From contig SKMN01000004.1 in the NCBI GenBank assembly GCA_007121015.1, positions 1-64,000 on the forward strand: a stretch of 64,000 bases of DNA, in the 5' to 3' direction. Below are positions 10,016-19,524 of this stretch, one piece after another (the first letter of the stretch is position 1; each line of letters starts with the position of its first letter). The stretch is from Coriobacteriia bacterium (lineage in GTDB: Bacteria > Actinomycetota > Coriobacteriia > Anaerosomatales > SLCP01). The translations under genes and the position numbers were made by a program. The notes under the pieces were generated by a model. It had not been told where the DNA came from, did not search any database, and was given only the letters and a program-made list of their open reading frames with translations.

Positions 10016-11392
10016 CTACGTCAGTCCGAGCAGGCGTGATGCGTAGAAGAAGTAGATGAGCAGCCCTGCGGCGTCGGCGATCGAGGTGATGAGCGGGCTC
10101 GACGCGACCGCGGGGTCCCTGCCGTACTTGGTGAAGAGGAACGGCAGGGACATGCCGATGAGGTTCGAGACCACGACGATGGTCGCCATGGAAAACGCGA
10201 CGATCAAGCCGATGGTGGGATCGGGTCCCGCCCTGAACAGGCCGAGGAAGAAGCTGCCCACCGCGAGCGTGATGCCGAGCAGCACTCCGATGCCGAGCTC
10301 TTTGACGAAGGTGACGCCCCACTGCCCGATAGTCACGTCATCGGTGACGAGCGCGCGCACCATGAGCATCGCCGACTGCGAGCCGGTGTTGCCGCCGGTG
10401 GCGATGAGGAGCGGGATGAAGAACGCGAGCGAGATGACTTGCGCGAGCATCTCCTCGTACGCGGCGATGATGCCCGAGGACAACAGGTTGACGAGAAGCA
10501 GGATGGCGAGCCACCCGATGCGTTTCCGGTACAGGCCGAACACGCCCATGTGGCGGTAGCTCTGCCGCAGAGGGGCGATAGCGCCGGTACGGTGGATGTC
10601 CTCGGTGACCTCTTCTTCGAGCACGTCGAAGATATCGTCTGCGGTCACGATGCCGATGAGCACGCCGGCCGAGTCGACCACCGGCAGCACGGCGATGTCG
10701 TGCCGTTGCATCTCGCGGACCGCTTCTTCCTGGTCGTCGAAGGCTGACACGGGCGCGTGGACCGGCTCCATGATGTCAGAGACGAGTTGGTCCGGCGCGG
10801 CGAGGATGAGACGACGCAGCTCGCAGTACGCCTCGAGGCGCCAACTGCGGTCGGTCACGTAGACGATATCGATCGTCTCGGAGTCCCGGCCCCGCTCGCG
10901 CACCTGCGTGAGCGCCTGCGCGACAGTCCACCACGGGCGGATCGCGACGTAATCCGTGGTCGCGAGGCGCCCGACGCTCTCCTCGGGATAGCCGAGGAGC
11001 TGACGGACCTCCGCGAGGTCCTCGGCATCGAGGAGGTTGAGGAGCTTCTGGGTGATCTCGCCCGGGAGCTCCTCGAAGAGCTCGGTACGGTCGTCGGGAG
11101 CCATCGCCGAGAGCAGCCGCCGCGTCTCGCGGTCGGTCAGGCCGCCGAGGATGACGTCTTGGTCGGGACCGTCGAGGTAGGAGAAGGCCTCATCGGAGAG
11201 GTCGCGCGGCAGCAAGCGGAAGACGAGCAGCCGCTCTGGCATCTCGACGCTGAGCAGCAGATCCGCCACTTCAGGAACGGGCAGGTCGGCGAGGGTGCGG
11301 CGCACGGCGAGCCAGTCTCGAGAGTCGATGAGTTCGCGGATCTCCTCCCGCGCCTCTTCGATGCTGACCGTCTCGGTGTGCGTGCCCGACAT
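10016..11392 (-). CDS. mgtE: magnesium transporter MgtE
   Basis: MgtE_N, tandem CBS domains and multi-TM C-terminal domain (GNTGSQSAMLMVRAL). Confidence 0.93.
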   Translation of the reverse strand: MSGTHTETVSIEEAREEIRELIDSRDWLAVRRTLADLPVPEVADLLLSVEMPERLLVFRLLPRDLSDEAFSYLDGPDQDVILGGLTDRETRRLLSAMAPDDRTELFEELPGEITQKLLNLLDAEDLAEVRQLLGYPEESVGRLATTDYVAIRPWWTVAQALTQVRERGRDSETIDIVYVTDRSWRLEAYCELRRLILAAPDQLVSDIMEPVHAPVSAFDDQEEAVREMQRHDIAVLPVVDSAGVLIGIVTADDIFDVLEEEVTEDIHRTGAIAPLRQSYRHMGVFGLYRKRIGWLAILLLVNLLSSGIIAAYEEMLAQVISLAFFIPLLIATGGNTGSQSAMLMVRALVTDDVTIGQWGVTFVKELGIGVLLGITLAVGSFFLGLFRAGPDPTIGLIVAFSMATIVVVSNLIGMSLPFLFTKYGRDPAVASSPLITSIADAAGLLIYFFYASRLLGLT

Positions 11393-11425
11393 ACCCCTCC
11401 GCTCGTGTGAGTGCCGTCCTACACC

Positions 11426-11998
11426 CTACTCTTCCCCCGCCTCGTGCGCGAGCAGTACCGCCTCGGCGACCTGTTTCAACGTGATGCGGCGGTCCATCGC
11501 GAGGCGCTGCATGCGGCCGAACGCCTCGGGCTCCGTCATACCGCGAGCCATCAATACGCCTTTCGCCCGGTCGAGCAGCGTGCGGGTCTCGAGGCGCTCC
11601 TCTAGGTCCTCGACCTCATCGGCCAGGCGTGTCGCCTCGGCGAACCGGGCAACGGCGACCTCCATGGCCGGGATGATGTCGGTCTCGGAGAACGGCTTGA
11701 CGAGGTAGCCCATCGCTCCCGCGGCACACGCGCGTTCGACGTAGTCCGATTGCGAGAAGGCCGTCACCATGACGACGGGGGCGATGCGCTCGCCACCGAT
11801 GACGCACGCGGCGTCCAGGCCGCTCACGACCGGCATCTCGATGTCCATGAAGACGATATCGGGGCCGAGCGTGCGCGCCAGCTCGACCGCGGCCTTGCCG
11901 TCGCTCGCCTCTCCCACCACCTCGTGACCCTCCTCTTCGAGCATCTCGCGGAGGTCCATCCGAATGAGCGCCTCGTCCTCGGCGATCAGTACGCGCAC
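11426..11998 (-). CDS. response regulator with C-terminal ANTAR RNA-binding domain (PdtaR-like)
   Basis: VRVLIAEDEALIRMDLREMLEEEGHEV receiver; C-terminal LDRAKGVLMARGMTEPEAFGRMQRLAMDRRITLKQVAEAVL = ANTAR; GTG start at 11998. Confidence 0.92.
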   Translation of the reverse strand: MRVLIAEDEALIRMDLREMLEEEGHEVVGEASDGKAAVELARTLGPDIVFMDIEMPVVSGLDAACVIGGERIAPVVMVTAFSQSDYVERACAAGAMGYLVKPFSETDIIPAMEVAVARFAEATRLADEVEDLEERLETRTLLDRAKGVLMARGMTEPEAFGRMQRLAMDRRITLKQVAEAVLLAHEAGEE

Positions 11999-12002
11999 CG
12001 CC

Positions 12003-13442
12003 TCACTCCTCCCGTGCGTCGTCGCGTGCATCGGCCATCGGGATACGGACGGTGACCGTGGTCCCGCGCATGCTCCCGAAACTGAGTGCGCCTTTGAGGT
12101 CGTCGGCGACGATCGTGCGCACGATGGCGAGCCCGAGGTTGCCGGCGGCTCCGGGGTCGAAGTCCGCTGGCAGCCCGTGTCCGTCGTCACGCACGGTGAG
12201 CATGAACTCGCCGGGGAAGCGTCGCATCGTGACGACGACCTCGCCGTGTTCAGCCCCCGCAAGGCCGTGCTCGATGGCGTTGTGGACGAGCTCGGCGATG
12301 ACGAGCGCGAGGGAGGTCGCGACCTGGTCGGATACCTCGCCGGCGGATCCCTCGACCGAGACGGAGATGTCCTGGTCCTTGTCGAGCAGGCCCCGGCTCA
12401 CAAGGTCGACGACGGTGCGCGCCGCCGCCGTGAAGTCGACCTTCTCGTCGGCCGACGACGCGAGCATGTCGTGGACGACCGCCATCGACGACACGCGCTC
12501 GACGGCCTCGGCGAGCGCGCTCTTGGCCTCGTCGCTGCTCGTCCGGCGCGCCTGGATACGCAGGAGGCTCGCAATCGTCTGCAGGTTGTTCTTGACGCGG
12601 TGGTGCACCTCGCGGATCGTCGCTTCCTTGACCTTGAGTTCCTGCTCCTTGCGGCGCGCGTCGGTGCGGTCCTCGACCATGACGAGCGCCCCGCGCTCGA
12701 GCCTGACCGCCCGGTAGTTGAGGAAGCGCCCTCCCGTCTCGAGCTCCCGGGCGATCGCACGCCCCGCACGCTCCTGGAGCACCGGGCCGAGCACGCCACT
12801 GCCGCCGGGAAGCCGTGTCGCGACCATACCGGTCACGCGCCCGTCGACGCCGGCGAGCCGCATGATGTTCACGACATTGGGACTCGCATACGCGACCCGG
12901 CCCTCGTCGTCGAGGCGCAGTACCCCGTCTCCGGCGCGGCGGGTCGTCGCGAACGGCTCGTCTCCGGTGGTCTGTAGCGGGGTCCGCGCGAGCACGCCGA
13001 GGAGGTCTTCGGCCGCCTGCATGAACTGCGTCTCCATCGTGCCGGGCGCCTCGAGGACCTGCAGGGCGATGTCGCGCACGAGTACCGCGTACGGCCCGTC
13101 GTCGCCGGTGCCGATCGGGTAGGCGTGGGTCACGTAGGAGATGCCGCGGGTGATCCGGCGGCGGATCCCCTTGACGACGCGGCCGCTCGCCAGCGCCTCG
13201 AATGCCTCGGGCTCGCCTTCTTCGGCCAGCACGTCGCCCGTGCGGGTCGCAGCCGCCGTCGTCGCAGCGGTCATCGGCCTGGCATCGGCCACGACCTCGA
13301 GGCTCCCTTCGTCCGTGACGACTGCAACGGCCACGTCGGCGTACCCGAGGTCGGCGAGCAGCTGGAGGTTCTCGGCCACGTTCGTGACGTGAGCGCTGCC
13401 CGCTCCCTTGTCGGTCCGGTGGTGTCGTCGCGTATCGGCCAT
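12003..13442 (-). CDS. sensor histidine kinase, PdtaS-like (GAF/PAS/HisKA_2/HATPase)
   Basis: REVHHRVKNNLQTIASLLRIQ (HisKA_2) plus HATPase; start reassigned to ATG at 13442 because the longer ORF reads antisense into the HD gene. Confidence 0.92.
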   Translation of the reverse strand: MADTRRHHRTDKGAGSAHVTNVAENLQLLADLGYADVAVAVVTDEGSLEVVADARPMTAATTAAATRTGDVLAEEGEPEAFEALASGRVVKGIRRRITRGISYVTHAYPIGTGDDGPYAVLVRDIALQVLEAPGTMETQFMQAAEDLLGVLARTPLQTTGDEPFATTRRAGDGVLRLDDEGRVAYASPNVVNIMRLAGVDGRVTGMVATRLPGGSGVLGPVLQERAGRAIARELETGGRFLNYRAVRLERGALVMVEDRTDARRKEQELKVKEATIREVHHRVKNNLQTIASLLRIQARRTSSDEAKSALAEAVERVSSMAVVHDMLASSADEKVDFTAAARTVVDLVSRGLLDKDQDISVSVEGSAGEVSDQVATSLALVIAELVHNAIEHGLAGAEHGEVVVTMRRFPGEFMLTVRDDGHGLPADFDPGAAGNLGLAIVRTIVADDLKGALSFGSMRGTTVTVRIPMADARDDAREE

Positions 13443-13622
13443 GGTGAGAAGTATATCCTCACGACGGGTGCACGAGCGCCGCTCCGACCGTTTCGTGCTC
13501 CCCGCTCCATGGTGACCGACCGCATATCGGGTCGCGGACAACCGTTCGTCCGATGTATATAACCTTTCATCTGCCCATACCCGATACTCACAGTAAGGTA
13601 GCGCGAGGGGCAGGAGGCACAG

Positions 13623-14984
13623 GTGCAGCAGCGAGAGAGCTTCGGTGGGGTGCTCCGGCGCGAGCATCACCTCAACGCGCTTGCATACGTGATCATCGTC
13701 GTCCTGCTCGTGATCACGGGTGTCTTGCTGTTCATGGTACTCGGCGGCATCGCCCCGCCCGAGACGTGGCTCCTCAACGACCACGTGTTCCGAACGGTAT
13801 TCATCGGCCTGCTGCTCGCAGTCATCCTCTACATGGTCGATCAGCATCGCCGCCTTCGCGCCAAGCTCCTCGATGCGCACACGCAGCTCAAGGCGGCCAA
13901 CTCGGAGATCATGGAAGCCTACGAGCGTCTCGCCTTCGCTCAGCACGCGGCCGAGGTCATGACGTCGCTTCCGCAAGAGGACGCGCTCGAACAGGTGCTG
14001 CGCGAGTCGGTCGAACACTTCGGGGCCGATGCGGCTGCCGTCGTGGGCGATGACGTCACCCTATACACCGATGACCACGTCGAAGACGCCGCTGCCCACT
14101 CGGCGGTGCTGCAGGTCGCCCTCGACGCGGTACGCGCCGGGAAGCCCATAGCGATCTCCAACTCGAACAAGGGCTCCGAGGCACTCGCCGTGCCTCTGCG
14201 CATCAGAGGCGAGCTCACCTCGGTCGTATGCCTCTGGAAACGCGGCGAGCCATTCAATGCCGACCACCTCGAAGGCCTCGACCTCGTCGCCCGCATCATC
14301 GAGCTGTCGAGCGAGAACCAACTGCTTCTCAGAGAGGTCCGCACCCAGCTCGGCGGGACGTTGCGCATGCTCGCAGCCCTCATCGACGGCCGCGTCCCCG
14401 ACTACGCGCGACGCTCCGCGCGCATCGCCGAGCACGCCGTCGCGGTAGCCGAGGGCCTGGGTCTCGGCGCACGCGACATCTCCGACCTGAGGATCGCCGC
14501 CACGCTTGCCGACGTGGGTATGCTCGAAGTGCCCGACTCGATCGTGGGTGCGCGACGTACGCTCACCGCCGAGGAGTTCGCCGAGGTCCGCTCCCACCCG
14601 GAGAAGGGCGCGCGAGTGGCCCGTAACGCCGCCTTCAGCCCGACCGTGCAAGAGGCGATCCGCGACCACCACGAGCGGCTCGACGGTTCCGGTTACCCGC
14701 ACCGCCGTTCCGGCCTGCAGATCGGGATGCCCGCGCGCATCCTCGCCGTGGTCGACGTCTTCAACTCGATGACGACCGCGCGTCCCCACCGGCCGGCGCT
14801 CAGCACCGAGAACGCCATCGCCGAACTCGCGAAAGGAGCGGGCACGCTCTACGACCGCCGCGTCGTCGAGGCGCTCCTTTCGGTGATCGGCTACGAGTTC
14901 CCCGAGTGCCCGCCACGCTTCAACGCCGACGTCACGCCCGAGGAACTGGCGCACTTCGTCATAGGGAGCGCCGAGGTCAACTAG
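13623..14984 (+). CDS. membrane-anchored HD-GYP-type phosphohydrolase with GAF-like domain
   Basis: Two N-terminal TM segments, coiled coil, RRSARIAEHAVAVAEGLGL...HPEKGARVARN...IRDHHERLDGSGYPH. Confidence 0.83.
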   Translation: MQQRESFGGVLRREHHLNALAYVIIVVLLVITGVLLFMVLGGIAPPETWLLNDHVFRTVFIGLLLAVILYMVDQHRRLRAKLLDAHTQLKAANSEIMEAYERLAFAQHAAEVMTSLPQEDALEQVLRESVEHFGADAAAVVGDDVTLYTDDHVEDAAAHSAVLQVALDAVRAGKPIAISNSNKGSEALAVPLRIRGELTSVVCLWKRGEPFNADHLEGLDLVARIIELSSENQLLLREVRTQLGGTLRMLAALIDGRVPDYARRSARIAEHAVAVAEGLGLGARDISDLRIAATLADVGMLEVPDSIVGARRTLTAEEFAEVRSHPEKGARVARNAAFSPTVQEAIRDHHERLDGSGYPHRRSGLQIGMPARILAVVDVFNSMTTARPHRPALSTENAIAELAKGAGTLYDRRVVEALLSVIGYEFPECPPRFNADVTPEELAHFVIGSAEVN

Positions 14985-15037
14985 GCGCACCAGCGCCTCT
15001 TCGGTACAATCGGCGAGCGACGCTGCTCACCTGATGT

Positions 15038-15124
15038 GCCCGGGTGGCGGAACAGGCAGACGCGCCGGTCTCAAAAACCGGTGGCCGAAAGGCCGTGCGG
15101 GTTCGATCCCCGCCCCGGGCACCA
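15038..15124 (+). tRNA. tRNA-Leu (anticodon CAA)
   Basis: GCCCGGG acceptor stem paired with CCCGGGC; anticodon stem CCGGT-CTCAAAA-ACCGG; variable arm GGCCGAAAGGCC; T-arm GGGTTCGATCCCC; encoded CCA. Confidence 0.95.
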
Positions 15125-15214
15125 TGCGTGAGCAGGCACATGATAGTCCCACGGGCAGTCCGGCGATTGCTGCGCCACGGTTGCGGAGGTGTCCGCTCAC
15201 GGGAGGAAGCGTGC

Positions 15215-15919
15215 ATGAACCACTGCCCGAAGTGCGAACGCAAGAACCTCGCCCGAGCCGCATACTGCGGGTCATGTGGTGCACGCCTCGGCGCCGCCAC
15301 AGACTCGCCTGACAGGCCCCACTCGCAGCCAGTAGGACCTTCACGGAAACACCGTCCTTCGGCCCTGTTCGTATTCGTCGGATTCCTCATGATGCTCGGA
15401 TTCGGCGTGCTACTGGTCTTTCCGAGACCGGTAAGCCCCGAGGCTTACGAGCGGACTGCAGAAGATGAGCTCTTCAGGATCGCCGAAGGCCTAGATGTGA
15501 TATCCCAGACCGTGGCAGACCTCCACGGTGCACGCTCCAGAAGGACCGTGGGCGTTTCCATGACCTACGAGGAGCACGCAAGATTCGAAGGAAGGATCAA
15601 CGAGGGAGCCGCATCTGTACGTCACGGTGCAGAGACACTCCGCTCTATCAGGGTCCCCTCGGAGTACCGCACCACCCATTACCACGTCTTGGGCTACACC
15701 GACTACCTGGTCGATGTCTTCCTCCCTGAGATGCAAGGGTTGGCCGATGAGATAGAGCCCGGGATCGACTGGAACCAGTTGAACGACATGTTCGATATCA
15801 TCGAGCCGAGTCTGACACGGGGCGCCACCGTCGCATTGGAGCACCTCGAACATATCGCGCCCGACATCTACGTGCCGCAGAGCCTACTGGAGGCGCATGA
15901 GGACTTGATTCGACGCTAG
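15215..15919 (+). CDS. zinc-ribbon membrane protein of unknown function
   Basis: MNHCPKCERKNLARAAYCGSCGARLG zinc ribbon, one TM segment, unknown extracytoplasmic domain; RBS-like gggaggaagc upstream of ATG 15215. Confidence 0.75.
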   Translation: MNHCPKCERKNLARAAYCGSCGARLGAATDSPDRPHSQPVGPSRKHRPSALFVFVGFLMMLGFGVLLVFPRPVSPEAYERTAEDELFRIAEGLDVISQTVADLHGARSRRTVGVSMTYEEHARFEGRINEGAASVRHGAETLRSIRVPSEYRTTHYHVLGYTDYLVDVFLPEMQGLADEIEPGIDWNQLNDMFDIIEPSLTRGATVALEHLEHIAPDIYVPQSLLEAHEDLIRR

Positions 15920-16008
15920 GGACGTCGAGCGCGCCGCTCGATACGGTGCCGCGTCGCCCTCGCTCCTCAGTCGAAGAAGCTCGAACTGTCCAGGTCACCT
16001 TCCACCGC

Positions 16009-16788
16009 TCAGCCCTCCGCGTTATCGACTCTGTTGTTCTGCCCGTTACAGCTTCGCGGATGCTCGCTGATGAACGCGACCGCCTCGTCGACCGAGTCGG
16101 TCATGAAGATGCGCTCGATGTCGTCGGCGTCGATCGTCCCCTCGGCCACGAGCCGGGCCTGGAAGAAGTCGATCATCGGCTCCCAGAACTCGCAGCCAAG
16201 CGCTACGATCGGGAACCCGTCGATCTTGCCGGTCTGCATGAGCGTGAGCGTCTCGAACAACTCATCGAGCGTGCCGTAACCGCCCGGCATGATCACGAAC
16301 GCGCAGGAGTACTTGACGAGCATCACCTTGCGGACGAAGAAGTGCTCGAACTCGATGAGCCGATCCACGTAGGGGTTCGCGTGCTGCTCGAGCGGCAGGT
16401 TGATGTTCGCGCCGATCGATAGTCCGCCCGCTTCGTGCGCGCCGCGGTTCGCTGCCTCCATGATCCCGGGCCCCGCTCCCGTCATCACGGCGAAGCCGTC
16501 CTCGGCGAGCGCCGAGCCGAGCTTGCGTGCGAGTTCGTAGTAGCGGTGCCCCTCTGCGAAGCGAGCCGAGCCGAACACGGTGACGGTCGGCTCCTCGATC
16601 GAGAGGAACTCGAAGCCGCGCAGGAACTCGAGGAAGTAGCGCACGGCACTCTCGACGTTGTCGGAGTGCCGGCGCTTCCCACCGAGAAACTCGGCTTCGG
16701 TACCCTTGACCTGTTCGAGCAGTGAGGGCTTCTCGAGTCCGCTACTCAGGTGGAGGTCCGGCTTGTGGGTCTCATCGGGTCGGCTCAC
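16009..16788 (-). CDS. LOG family / TIGR00730-type Rossmann protein (cytokinin riboside 5'-monophosphate phosphoribohydrolase-like)
   Basis: MTGAGPGIMEAANRGAHEAGG and PGGYGTLDELFE motifs. Confidence 0.9.
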   Translation of the reverse strand: MSRPDETHKPDLHLSSGLEKPSLLEQVKGTEAEFLGGKRRHSDNVESAVRYFLEFLRGFEFLSIEEPTVTVFGSARFAEGHRYYELARKLGSALAEDGFAVMTGAGPGIMEAANRGAHEAGGLSIGANINLPLEQHANPYVDRLIEFEHFFVRKVMLVKYSCAFVIMPGGYGTLDELFETLTLMQTGKIDGFPIVALGCEFWEPMIDFFQARLVAEGTIDADDIERIFMTDSVDEAVAFISEHPRSCNGQNNRVDNAEG

Positions 16789-16802
16789 TCGCGCTCCTCG
16801 TC

Positions 16803-17084
16803 TCAGTCATCGCCTCTGAAGCGCTCCTTGATCGCTTCCCAGGCACCTTCTGCCGACGCGCTGAGGCGATCGATCTCCGCGTCAAGATCCGAACTCTCAT
16901 CTTTCATGGCGCTACGGAGTTGCTGGATCTTCTCACGCAGGTCGTCCCCGGCCCGGTCGAGCTCCGAGCGTACGTCTGCCGACGCCCCGCGAGCCTTCGC
17001 CTCGATCTGCTCCAGACGCGCGCGCCATTCGTCGAGCTTCGCATCGGCTTTCACCTTCTGTGCCTCACGCTGCGTGTCGCTCAT
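16803..17084 (-). CDS. small coiled-coil protein
   Basis: 93-aa product MSDTQREAQKVKADAKLDEWRARLEQIEAKARG...; internal ATG 17084 preferred over longer ORF. Confidence 0.65.
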   Translation of the reverse strand: MSDTQREAQKVKADAKLDEWRARLEQIEAKARGASADVRSELDRAGDDLREKIQQLRSAMKDESSDLDAEIDRLSASAEGAWEAIKERFRGDD

Positions 17085-17261
17085 CGCAATGCCACCCTCC
17101 TCTTTTCCGGTAGCGAAAGGGCCGGTGGTCGCCGGCCTGTCAGGTATGTTCCCCGCGACGGGTCTTCGGCTAACACGTCCGCAGACGCGGCTCGCCGCGC
17201 TTCGCGGTTTACACTGTCGCGGTAAGCGGGTACAGGAGATTGTCGGATTAGGGAGGATGCG

Positions 17262-17573
17262 ATGAGCGAGCATGACGACAAACAGGACCAGCAGCAGGAA
17301 CAGCCTCGTGAGGTGCACCGCACCACGGTTGTAGACCGCGGGAACGGTGGCAACCCCTTCGCGTGGGTGGTCATCGTGATCATCATCGCGGTCGTCGTGT
17401 TCGGGGCATGGTGGCTTTTCATGAGCGGCGAGGCCGAGCCGGAGGCTCCCGAGACGGGCGCTCCGATAGACCTTGAGATCACCGTGCCCGGCGAGGAGGA
17501 CGACCTCGACGTCGACACGGAGGACGAGGCCGATGACGACGCCGGAGCCGAAGAGGACGTGCAGAGCGAGTGA
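17262..17573 (+). CDS. small single-TM protein with acidic C-terminus
   Basis: 103-aa ORF with AWVVIVIIIAVVVFGAWWLFM TM helix; RBS gggagga upstream. Confidence 0.7.
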   Translation: MSEHDDKQDQQQEQPREVHRTTVVDRGNGGNPFAWVVIVIIIAVVVFGAWWLFMSGEAEPEAPETGAPIDLEITVPGEEDDLDVDTEDEADDDAGAEEDVQSE

Positions 17574-17594
17574 CGCGGTCCTGACCGATCGGAC

Positions 17595-18176
17595 CTAATC
17601 GTGCTGTTCCGCGAGGTCGAGGATCCGGCACGCCGCCTCGAGACAGGTGACGTGGTAGAACGCCTCTTCGAGCGTGACGCCGCGGCCGAAGACCCCGTGC
17701 GTGCGCAGCACCGCGATCGGATGCTTGTCGAGCGCGCCCGCGAGCAGTTCGGCGGCCTCCGGCGAGCCGATCGTCTCGGCCGCGCTCACCACGGGCACCG
17801 CGTCGCCAAGCACGTACTGCGCCTCGGAGTCGACCGGCGCGATGACCGCCTCGCGCAGAGAGCGCGCGATCGCGTGTACGGGGTGCGCGTGCACGATGGC
17901 GCGCGCGTCGGTCGCCTCGTAGATCGCCCGGTGCACGACGAGCTCGCGCGAACATTCCGAGTCCCGCTCGCACGCCGCGACCTCGGTCCACACGATGTCT
18001 TCCTCACGGAGCCTGCCGAGCATCGAGCCGCGGCGCGTGATGATGATCCTGTCTCCGTGACGTTCGGACAGGTTGCCTCCATGACTCGATATCGCCCCGG
18101 TCAAGAAGAGGTCCCTGCCGATGGCGGCGAAGCGCTCGCGCACCTCGCGCCCGATGACCGGGTCCAATCGCTCCAC
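17595..18176 (-). CDS. class II aldolase/adducin family protein (fuculose-phosphate aldolase-like)
   Basis: SSHGGNLSERHGDRIIITRRGSMLG, IVHAHPVHAIA, LRTHGVFGRGVTLEEAFY. Confidence 0.88.
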   Translation of the reverse strand: MERLDPVIGREVRERFAAIGRDLFLTGAISSHGGNLSERHGDRIIITRRGSMLGRLREEDIVWTEVAACERDSECSRELVVHRAIYEATDARAIVHAHPVHAIARSLREAVIAPVDSEAQYVLGDAVPVVSAAETIGSPEAAELLAGALDKHPIAVLRTHGVFGRGVTLEEAFYHVTCLEAACRILDLAEQHD

Positions 18177-18214
18177 ATGCCCTCCTCGGCCGATACTCGA
18201 CGTGCCGTGTCTCG

Positions 18215-19468
18215 TTAACACTCCGGGTCCTCGTGCGACGTCTGCTGGTACTCGAGCGCGCGGGCAAGCCGGTAGAAATCGCTGCCGCGCTCGATCATCC
18301 GCACGCGCGTCTTCAGGGTGTCGGGATCGATGAGGTCCGCGAACGGCACGTACGTGAGCTCGAGCTGCTTCTCCACGCTCACCATGTGCCCGGTGAGCCC
18401 CTCTTCCACGAGCGCGCGGTACGCGCCGAACCCAAGCTGCGTTCCGAGGAGCACGTCGAACGCGCTCGGCTCTGAGCAGCGCGTCTCGTACCCGATCTGC
18501 TTGTGGCGGACCTTGATCGAGTCGCCGGTCCGCTCCTCGTACGCCTCCTCGATGTCTCCTGCAAGCAACCGTCCTACCTGCGCCGCGCCGAGCGTGATGT
18601 TGCCGTGCTCGTCGACGCTCTGAGGCCGCTGGTCGTCGGGCAGGCGGTCCGCGAGACCCTCGGCGACGCAGATGATCCCGTACTCGCGGCCGTCCTTCTT
18701 GCGCGCGATCATCAGGTCGGCCATCTGGCCGGCCACGGTGCGCGCATCGAACTCCCCATCGAAGTCCTCGACGGAGAGCATCTTGGTCGCCTCGCCCGCG
18801 ATGCCCGATGCGTACGTGAGCCACCCGGCCTTGCGGCCCATCAGTTCGAGCACGTACCAGACCTTGGTGGAACGGGCGTCTGCCCCGAGATTGCGGATCT
18901 CGCTCGCCGCGAAGTGGGCAGCCGAGTAGAAACCGAACGTCCAGTCGATGCCGAAGTAGTCGTTGTCGATCGTCTTGGGCAGATGCACGATACACACCTT
19001 GCGAAGCTCCGGTATGCGCTCCTGCATCACGCGCAGGTAGTTCGCGGTCTTCAGCGTGTCGTCACCGCCGATCGACACGAGCGCATCGATGTCGTAAGAG
19101 TCGAGCGCGTCGAAGACCCTGCGCAGGGCGGCGTTCTTGACCGGGTCAGCGAGGTCGTCGTGCGTGGCGATACGCTTGCCGGGGTTGGCCCGCGACGTCC
19201 TGAGCACGATGTCCTTGCGGTTACGTATCTGCGAGACGTCATCGCGCCTGAGGCACAGGTAGTGCTTGCCCTCGACGAGCGGACTGTCCGCCGAGAACGC
19301 CTCGAGGTTCTCGTAGCCGTCGAGGAACCCCACGACCGCGATGCCGTGGTTGAGGAAGTTCAATGCAGCAGCCGAGATTACCGCGTTGGCCGCGGGAGCG
19401 GGTCCGCCGGAGAAGAGCAGACCTACCCGCTTGATATCATGTGCGGTGCTCACAGAGCACACCTCCAT
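18215..19468 (-). CDS. 6-phosphofructokinase, probably pyrophosphate-dependent
   Basis: PFK motifs with GGDDT and PKTIDND marker residues. Confidence 0.9.
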   Translation of the reverse strand: MEVCSVSTAHDIKRVGLLFSGGPAPAANAVISAAALNFLNHGIAVVGFLDGYENLEAFSADSPLVEGKHYLCLRRDDVSQIRNRKDIVLRTSRANPGKRIATHDDLADPVKNAALRRVFDALDSYDIDALVSIGGDDTLKTANYLRVMQERIPELRKVCIVHLPKTIDNDYFGIDWTFGFYSAAHFAASEIRNLGADARSTKVWYVLELMGRKAGWLTYASGIAGEATKMLSVEDFDGEFDARTVAGQMADLMIARKKDGREYGIICVAEGLADRLPDDQRPQSVDEHGNITLGAAQVGRLLAGDIEEAYEERTGDSIKVRHKQIGYETRCSEPSAFDVLLGTQLGFGAYRALVEEGLTGHMVSVEKQLELTYVPFADLIDPDTLKTRVRMIERGSDFYRLARALEYQQTSHEDPEC

Positions 19469-19480
19469 CGCGAGTGGTCG

Positions 19481-19524
19481 GACGTCGGGCGAAGTACGTG
19501 TCGCGTAGGTACTTACCCGACGTC
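19481..19524 (-). terminator. long hairpin overlapping the accA stop codon (terminator/processing-like)
   Basis: GACGTCGGG..AAGTAC - loop - GTACTT..CCCGACGTC, 9+6 bp nested arms, no clear U-tract. Confidence 0.4.

Noticed and set aside
13443-14018. N-terminal extension of the 671-aa kinase ORF
   Set aside because: Reads antisense through the 13623-14984 HD gene; ATG at 13442 gives a normal PdtaS-like protein.
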